From positions 135,549,404 through 135,613,403 of the forward strand of contig OY726561.1 in assembly GCA_963383645.1 (NCBI GenBank): a stretch of DNA of 64,000 nt. The letters run 5' to 3'. Origin of the DNA: Muscardinus avellanarius. Taxonomy: Eukaryota > Chordata > Mammalia > Rodentia > Gliridae. The translations under genes were made by a program, and so were the position numbers. The notes beneath the pieces are model-generated. The model did no database searches. It was not told the DNA's origin and was given only the letters and a program-made list of their open reading frames with translations. Positions 57,738 through 64,000 of this stretch are shown here, piece by piece (the first letter of the stretch is position 1; every line of letters begins with the position of its first letter).

Positions 57738-60700
57738 CATTGTACATTTCAGTTCCTGAGTCCCCACCATGGCTGAAGAGATGAGCTAATGAGGGAGCTC
57801 CTTCTGTAAGCTCCAGGACTATCTTTTGGAAAGGAAGGTAGACTCGGAGGGGTGTAGGGTGTGTGCGTGCGTGTGTGTGTGTGTGTGTGCATGCGTGTGC
57901 ATGTGAGGACAAAGCTATGCTTTCTCATGCATACACTGTATCATGAGCGCAGCACTTGAAGTTGGGTTAGATGAGCCCTTTTTCCTAGGAATTAACAATT
58001 CTACATAGAGACTAACTAACACATGATAAGGTCAGTCAGAGCCACTGGTGGGAAGGCGGACCCCTGGGGTTCAGCCCAATGGGTCCAGCGGTGTGTGGGG
58101 AAGAACGAATTGAGGACAGGCCCGAGGCCATCGGAGCCTGCTAGAAGAGTGTGAGGGGCATGGGCTAAGGCACAGGGTCTCCTCGAGGCTCTCTCCACTC
58201 ACCCCCACCCCTCCTAACATTCCGTTCTGTCTCCTGCAGCAGGAGCAGCTCCGGGCCACACTGGCTGCTCGCTGGCTGGGCTGCCTAATTGGTCTCCAGG
58301 TGCCTCTGCACAAGCCGGCGGCTGGTCACCACGGATCTGACAGATTCAGGCTTTAGCAGATGGAAAGTGCAAGCAGGAGAACAGGGTTCCTTGCCCATCA
58401 CAATAGTCTGTCCTTCCAGGAAAACATTCACTCATAAACAGAAACACATAGGGTATTGTTGCTGCCATCCTGTGGGCCCAACGTATGCAAAGTCCCAGAT
58501 GCAAAAACTGTATCAACTGACACAACCGTGTGAGTCACAGAACTATCCAGGCTTCGCCTAGCCAAGTTCAGGGAACATCGATCTCTCGGGCTGCACTGGG
58601 AGAGAGGAGCTGTTGGGCTCTTGTTGATTTTCACCTGCAAGAGTCGGGCATTTACCATTTCCCGGCTCATGGTCCTTAAGGGGTAAGTGTCTTAGGTGGC
58701 CATCCCAGAAGCACTATAAAGGACCCTGTGATACCCGGCAGCCCAAAATGGATGAAGAGCCTCCCATCAAAGACTCAGCCCAGGTACCGGTCACAATCCC
58801 TCCTCAGGCACTGCCACCCACACCAATGGGTGCAGAGTCCTCTGAAGATCACCACCTATGCTGGAGCTGGCTTGGCCATCGGGGTCCAGATACCAACAGA
58901 GTCAGGGCAGAGAACCCAGCAGAGGGTAGCTTGAAGTTCCTGAGATGGGGAGACAGGGCTTTCTGTTCTCCGGGACACTGAGCTCAGCCAGGCTGCGGGC
59001 CCAGGGATTCATGACATCACCTGCGTTGCCACTCCCATTTTCAGAACTGCCATCCCAAAAGGGCTGTCTACACCTCAGAAACAGCAAAGCCATAGCTGCC
59101 CGGGCTCCTCATTGCCTACGCTCCCTAATGAATCTGCGATGAGGAGTTTGCAAAGTCAAGTCAGGCTCACAATAGCTCTAGATTAGTAACTTAACATCCA
59201 CCAATACTCAGGAGGAGGGAAGGAAATGGAAAGAAAAAAACTGGAATTTACATATTTGTCCTCACAGGCCCTCCCAGGAGAACCACCACAGAGAAGGGGG
59301 GTGATCAAGCTGCATGAACAGCAGAGCCCCCCCAAAAATGAAAAGCTCCAATTAGCCCCAAGAAATGAGAGCCTGTTCCCACAGTCCCAATTAAATCAGA
59401 ACCAATCAATGTTTGTGCCGGTTCCTGCTGTCCTGCTCAGGAAATAATGAGAAATATGAGAGCGCCCCAGCCCGCAAGTGGGGTGTGGCAGCCCTTTGAA
59501 GTCCAGAGAAATCATCCGTGCCTTGTTGCAAATGGTGCCTGCACCTTTAAGAACTCAGCCCGGTGCCTTGGTCCCCACGCAGACTCTGAAGAATGCCAAA
59601 CATGGCGGCCCCCCTCCTCACCCCAGCCAATGGGACAAAGAGGCGCACTGTGGGACCAGGCCCGGCTGGTTTTAAAGCTGTCTGTGTCAATTCATCACTG
59701 GCTCTGGCACTCTCTCCCCTCTGTTTCCACGCCATCCATCACGGGTACCAGAACCAAGAAATCCAATCAAGACACAAAGGCACGGTTCTGAGCTCTCAGC
59801 GGGCCTCGGCAAGGCTCTGTGAGGGCCCCAGCCAGGGCAATTAGCTGAGTCCACGGGACCGCAGAGCGGATGGGCATTAGCGAGCCTACACGGGGCACAT
59901 CGCTGGCAGGTATTTGGGGAGCAAGATGAAAAGGAGATAAACAGGCCTGGGCTGGGCTGGTTGCTTGAGCAGAGTAGGGGAGGCTACAGGAATCCCAGCT
60001 GCTTGGAAGTTCATAACAGAAAAGAACCAATACTGCCCAAACTTCAAAAGACTGAAGGCAACCCTCGTGCTACATCAGGGTCCAGATACGCCTTCAGAGG
60101 TTTGCGTGAGAATCCTTCCTCTGAAAAGTTTCAGAACCCCTGAAGGTCCGAAGCAAAATGTGATATCAGAAAGATGTCTTGTCTTCCCCAACCCTGGATC
60201 CCTCTATATCCAGCCCTTCCGTTCACCCCAGAGCAACTTGAGCCTTGAGCAAGTTGAGAATATTTATTGCCACACGTTGAACTAGGGCTCCCTCCCTAGG
60301 GCTGAGGAAAGCAAGGTAACCAGTTGACATCCTGACCCCCCCAAATAACTGTGAAGTTTGCATCACTCTGTCATTCAGAGCCAAAGGTATTGCAACCCAG
60401 GGGACACCCCCACCCCATCCCAATAGCTTCATCTCCTTCCAGGCCTGGCACTGAGCCCCAGGAGAAAGCCCGCCAAGCCAGAGGGCCTCACGTTAATGAG
60501 CTACATGGCTTCAGGACCAACCTCAATGCTGTGAGAGTTGCACTGAAGTGAACTAAAATATTTTCCAAATTCAGTCACTCCTCAATTACCCTTGAGTGAA
60601 TTGGCCATGACAACTCAAACACTAGCGGCCAGATGCAGAATGCAGAAATGGGGGAGGGGGCGAGGAAGAGAGAGACTGTGTGTGTTCCCAAACTAAATAG

Positions 60701-60956
60701 AAAGGAGTGATTATTAAATTACGTTCCACTCTTTTGAGTTTTCCCCATCTCTTCCTCCCAGTTTGAATCTAGACAATTAGTCCGGACGCAATTGGAAAAA
60801 TCATCAGGCCTAGGACTAGAGAGAGAGTTTCTCCAGTGCTTTAGAATAAGCTAGGAGGTGCTTTCTGTTCCTGGATGACACAGAGCTGGAGGTAAGAAAG
60901 TCTTGTGAATGTGGCTTCCACCAGGAAGGCAGGAAGTGGAGACCTCAAGAGACGCA
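57738..60956. other. Repeat-free intronic DNA adjoining exon 3
   Basis: About 3.2 kb with only a GT-rich run at 57860-57905. Overlapping frames are unassigned. A YY1-like word lies at 59598-59609 and several ATTA-containing words lie at 59330-59460 and 60720-60800. The lack of repeats next to a conserved exon could reflect purifying selection or chance. Confidence 0.45.
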
Positions 60957-60964
60957 AGGCTTAC
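60957..60964 (-). other. EPHB1: Splice donor of EPHB1 exon 3
   Basis: On the minus strand the sequence reads AAAG followed by GTAAGC, with GT at 60963-60964. This is close to the consensus donor. The exon ends one base into a codon (phase 1), right after the T-C-K codons. That is where the Eph family splits its cysteine-rich region between exons. Reading on would give a few intronic codons and a stop. Confidence 0.92.
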
Positions 60965-61646
60965 CTTTGCAGGTTACGCTGTTCTCGGGCTCATAGCCAG
61001 GCTTGCAGGTGCAGCGTCCAATGGGCACCATCCACTCCCCATCCCCGTTGCAGTACAGTTTGATGGGTACGTCTACTTCCTCTGCATTGGGGATACACGT
61101 GCCCCGAGCAATCACCAGAGATGTGCTCTCTGCCCCGGTCATGGTTTCCGGGAACACTGCAAAATTTTGCACAATGCTGGGGCATTTTTTGAAGAAGACA
61201 CGGACAGAAAGAAGAGACATACAAGCGCCATAATCCTGAAAGGCGAGGTAAAAACCATTCCGTGTAAGAGGCCCAAAGCTCCTGACTTCTGTGTTGACCT
61301 TCATCAACCTTCCCCCAAAGTCCACCTGGGAGAAGCTCTCATCTGCAGCAATGGTGTCTACTTTGAGGTAGGGAGCTTCAGACCAGAAGGCCGACTTCTT
61401 GGTGGCAATGACAGAGTCGGTCTCGTAGTAGTACAGGTTGAAGGTCTCCTTGCAGGAGCCCGGGACATTGGGGAGGCTGCTGCAGTCTCTCACAGTGAAG
61501 CGCATCTCCGTGTAGATGCGGTGGGCCCCCCGCCGGTTGATGAAGGTGGTGAGCAGCCAGTTGTTCTGATTGGGCTCGAAGACGTTGCACACCTGGTAGG
61601 TGCGGATGGTGTTCAGGTTTTCATCGTAGCCACTGACTTCTTCCCA
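60965..61646 (-). CDS. EPHB1: EPHB1 exon 3: ephrin-binding domain and start of cysteine-rich region
   Basis: This exon of ephrin type-B receptor 1, a membrane receptor tyrosine kinase that binds ephrin-B ligands in axon guidance and cell sorting, encodes 227 codons plus one base. Translation starts with [10 protein letters not shown] and ends with P-E-N-S-V-T-C-K. Codons 1 to about 155 form the ephrin-binding jellyroll. C20 and C142, and C55 and C65, have the spacing of the two conserved disulfides of the family. Codons 155-227 begin the Sushi/EGF-like cysteine-rich region (C155, C184, C199, C212, C214, C226). EPHB1 is chosen over EPHB2 because of [20 protein letters not shown] and the [13 protein letters not shown] segment, all of which match remembered EPHB1 and differ from EPHB2. 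It corresponds to roughly residues 42-268 of a protein of about 984. There are no stops or frameshifts. The signal peptide, transmembrane and kinase exons lie outside the window. The open frame runs past both splice sites, but those extensions (including an ATG at 61797-61799) are intronic. Confidence 0.97.
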
Positions 61647-61700
61647 CTGGACCAGGCAGTCCACAGGTGCCCACATGCAGAAACAGAAAACCAAGAGTGA
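61647..61700 (-). other. EPHB1: Splice acceptor of EPHB1 exon 3
   Basis: On the minus strand the exon is preceded by CAG, with the AG at 61647-61648. A pyrimidine-rich run rich in TTTTC and TTTCT lies about 35-70 bases upstream (around 61680-61715). No other AG falls between the nearest part of that run and the acceptor, so this AG is the first one available. The distance from tract to acceptor is longer than average. The boundary agrees with the family: the exon begins in phase 0 with the Trp codon of W-E-E-V-S-G. Confidence 0.85.
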
Positions 61701-61904
61701 AAAGATAAGAAGAGACAGAAAAGGGAGAGAGAAGCCTAGGGCTGGGAGGCCCTCACGAGCTTCCCCATTCCCCCTGCTCCACTTGAGAAATGAACACATC
61801 CCATCCCAACTTCATCTTAAACATCTTCTTATGAGCAGATGGCAGAGCTCTCTGCAGCCCATCCCTAAAGATGGCAGATTCCGTTCTAGAAAGCATTCCC
61901 TCAA

Positions 61905-62117
61905 AGCCGGGCGTGGCGGGCACGCTTGTCATCCCCGCGCTCGGGAGGCAGAGACAGGAGGATCCCACGGGTTCGAAGCCAGCCTCAGCTACTGAGTGAG
62001 GCTCTCGGCAACTTAGCGAGACCCTGTTTCCAAATAAAATATAAAAAAGGTCTGGGAGTATAGCCCGGAGGTAGAAAGCCTCTGGGTTCCACCCCCAGGA
62101 CCACCAAAAAAAAAAAA
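61905..62117 (+). mobile_element. Young B1-dID-type SINE with exact 16-base target duplication
   Basis: AGCCGGGCGTGGCGGGCACG start with many CpGs retained, B-box-like GGTTCGAAGCC (61970-61980), linker TTTCCAAATAAAATATAAAA, ID half GGTCTGGGAGTATAGCCCGG, end CACCCCCAGGACCACC and a pure A tail. Target duplication AGAAAGCATTCCCTCA at 61888-61903 and 62118-62133. It lies about 260 bases upstream of EPHB1 exon 3, in the opposite orientation to the gene. Confidence 0.97.
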
Positions 62118-62133
62118 AGAAAGCATTCCCTCA

Positions 62134-62649
62134 GATACACCAGACCTCTCAAGCCGTGACTATAGTTTATTATACCTATACAGGTATAGGTGTGGCAGCA
62201 GGCACTTTTGTCCTCCTGGCCACAGCCTCTCTCTGCTCCAGACAGATGCTCTGTGTCTTAGAGATCCAGTGATGCTGGGAATTCCCATCTCAGAACCTCA
62301 GGTCTTTATTGTGGTGGAACTCCGTTAATAACTCGAAGATAAAGCATTTCAGAGTTCCTCGACCAACTTAGAGTCTCATAAATTTCCTTTTACAACCTCT
62401 CTTTGAAAGAGCCAGACGGTAAACCTGTGTGGAGGCTGCAAAGAGAGACCCGTAATGGGGCAAATTAAACTCCATTGTGTGAAATTTTCAAGCAAAGGTG
62501 TGATGATGCGGAAGAACATTGGGAGGTGTAACTTAGGAGTGAGAAAGTTTCTTAATGAGGGAGAGGCAGCCATGATTCACAGTGGCCAAACAGAGCCCTC
62601 ATTTTTAGCAGTCTTGTAGAATGAGAGGAGAGGGTGGAGCAACATATTT
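62134..62649. other. Unique intronic DNA
   Basis: Nothing recognised. Confidence 0.5.
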
Positions 62650-62788
62650 AAGAGATAATGTCTTTCAATAGTCCCAACAACTAGGTACTATTATCTGCTA
62701 ATTTACAGATGGAAGGACATCTGAGCAATTTCCTCCAAGGTCACAAGGCTATAGGAGGAGGTGTCAAGGTGAGGGGCTAGGAAAAGGT
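62650..62788 (-). mobile_element. MIR-like remnant
   Basis: CAACTAGGTACTATTATCTG, CTAATTTACAGATGGAAGGA, TTTCCTCCAAGGTCACAAGG: MIR core inverted. Confidence 0.72.
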
Positions 62789-63702
62789 GCTTTGAATGGC
62801 CTAAGAACATCTAGATCATTTTAATAAAGAGGACCTGCAAAGGCAGGGGTCAAAGAGGCGCTGCTGGGTCATTCTTTATTCCTTCTTCTACAGGGGAAGA
62901 GGCAGGGGAACTAGCTATCTGCATCTGGAAGCTCTCAGAACTCTGAGCACAAGAACTGAGGCTAGTCCCAGGAAGGAAGTTAAAGTTCTGCATGCAAAAA
63001 AATAAATAAGGGAAAGAAAAAAACTAAATAAAGTCTACTAAAGTTGAAGAAAATAACAGTGGGCTAAGATCCTTGACTCTTTGACAGTTACGATCAAGGT
63101 CACCCAATCATACCCATTTATTTAAATATAGCTCTGTTTATTATTCATGATATGGCATTTGAATACATACACTAGGAAAAGGGCTAAAAGTCGTACGCCA
63201 GGCATGTGTGCACGATGGGAAATACGGTGTAATTGCTTCTTGCAAGGGGTTAAGTCACACTGTGAAGGCCAGAGGACGATGGCACTGTCTTTCAAGTTTG
63301 TGCCAGTGCATCAGAAAAACCAGGCTCAGGGCACAGTAGGGAAAATTTAAAAATCAGGCATGGAGACATGGAGACACAGGGTGGCCCTGCACATCCAGCC
63401 CAGTCAACAGACCTCTCTCGTGGCCACACTGAGGTGCCTGAGTTACAGAGAACCAGTTCCCTCCCCAGCCCAAATCCTTAGTCAGCCTCTTCCAGGATCC
63501 TGTGCCAGCACGAGCCATCCTGACTCACCGCCCTAGATAAAGGCTCAGCTCCTCCACAAGCACCCATCTATCACGTTGACCCAGCACTATCTATGGTCCT
63601 CCCGCTTTTCCTGCTCCGCCTTGCCTCCTAGGCTGGCAGAGATTTTAGCTTTCCCAAACCCACATCTCTGTTTCCCACCTCCAAGCCTGTTCTCATACTA
63701 CT
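62789..63702. other. Unique intronic DNA
   Basis: Nothing recognised. Confidence 0.5.
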
Positions 63703-63928
63703 TTTTTTCTTTTCTTTTTGCATTACTTGGGATGGAACACAGGGGCATTCTACCTCCAAGCTACATTCTCCAGCCCTAATTTTTATTCTTTTATTATTTT
63801 TGAAACAGGGTCTCAATGGTGCAAAGGGCCTCATTAAGTAGTAGCTGGGGCTGTCTGCAAACTGCGATCCTCCTCTCTCAGCCTCCCAAATGCTGGGATT
63901 ACAAGTATGTGCCATCACGCCTGGTTTT
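63703..63928 (-). mobile_element. B1-dID-type SINE
   Basis: T-rich tail, GCATTACTTGGGATGGAACA, ID half, TATTTTTGAAACAGGGTCTC, GGATTACAAGTATGTGCCAT, CACGCCTGGTT. Confidence 0.92.
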
Positions 63929-64000
63929 CATGCTCCATTTTCCATCCAGGGAGCCTTCCTGTTGCTTTGCCTGAGGTATGTCCAGCTCCTGACACCTCCC

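Larger units (their letters stand above)
1..60964 (-). other. EPHB1: EPHB1 intron 3 (partial; continues beyond position 1)
   Basis: The 61 kb downstream of exon 3 in the direction of transcription contains no recognisable second Eph exon. I looked for the next cysteine-rich exon (expected to carry motifs such as C-P-x-G-T-F-K) and found none in any frame. The stretch is filled with retroposons, microsatellites and unique DNA, as expected for one of the very long introns of this gene. The intron number assumes the usual mammalian exon order. Confidence 0.85.
61649..64000 (-). other. EPHB1: EPHB1 intron 2, 3' end (partial)
   Basis: Upstream of the exon in the gene's direction. It holds the acceptor tract, a SINE with an exact target duplication (61905-62117), an old MIR-like fragment (about 62650-62785) and a further SINE (63703-63928). 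No exon is visible up to position 64000. The short exon 2 and the signal-peptide exon must lie further right. Confidence 0.85.

Noticed and set aside
60909..61700. 263-codon plus-strand open frame across the exon
   Set aside because: It is the antisense shadow of EPHB1 exon 3; the minus-strand frame has the family match and splice sites.
61690..61799. Apparent upstream start codon and hydrophobic segment before exon 3
   Set aside because: The hydrophobic residues come from reading the intronic pyrimidine tract. The real signal peptide is in an earlier exon.
2501..63928. Repeated B1/ID units considered as a CRISPR-like or tRNA gene array
   Set aside because: They are dispersed on both strands with poly(A) tails and target duplications, i.e. 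SINE retroposons. The ID halves are tRNA-derived but not functional tRNA genes.

Overview
The window is nuclear DNA from a rodent of the squirrel-related clade. It carries one confidently identified coding exon in about 64 kb of intron. The exon, at 60965-61646 on the minus strand, is exon 3 of EPHB1 (ephrin type-B receptor 1). It encodes nearly all of the ephrin-binding domain and the start of the cysteine-rich region, and has intact splice sites on both sides. Everything to its left (1-60964) is read as the EPHB1 intron downstream of that exon, and everything to its right (61647-64000) as the end of the preceding intron. No other exon, RNA gene or independent gene was recognised. The many short open frames elsewhere are chance frames, repeats or microsatellites.

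The clade is suggested by about 30 copies of a two-part SINE: a B1/7SL-like left half, an A-rich linker, and a tRNA-derived ID right half (the B1-dID type described in squirrels, mountain beaver and dormice). The copies differ at several linker and ID positions from the ground-squirrel consensus as I remember it, so a non-ground-squirrel member of the clade is possible. The species is not established.

Layout: 1-9 kb holds old L1 3' ends, two MER5-like DNA elements, a MaLR LTR and a composite cluster of three SINE copies. 9.5-17.6 kb holds an L1 interrupted by another L1, a MaLR LTR, and an L1 with the arrangement of a 5' inversion. 17.7-18.45 kb is a 770-bp CA/CAT satellite-like array, followed by a SINE inserted into a SINE. 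19-31 kb is mostly unique intron with simple repeats, including a G-rich GGGGA tract. 31-34 kb carries a SINE, a purine tract and three LTR remnants. 38-39 kb is a tandemly duplicated nest of SINEs. 40-51 kb holds L1, MIR and a long pyrimidine tract. 51-58 kb holds many SINEs and an LTR. 58-61 kb is largely repeat-free DNA leading into the exon.

I found no undescribed biological system. The most informative observations concern retroposon structure (SINEs landing in the linker of older SINEs, a SINE subfamily with a shared internal deletion, a twin-primed L1) and a few repeat-free segments that could be regulatory. All repeat names come from remembered consensus sequences, without a database search.
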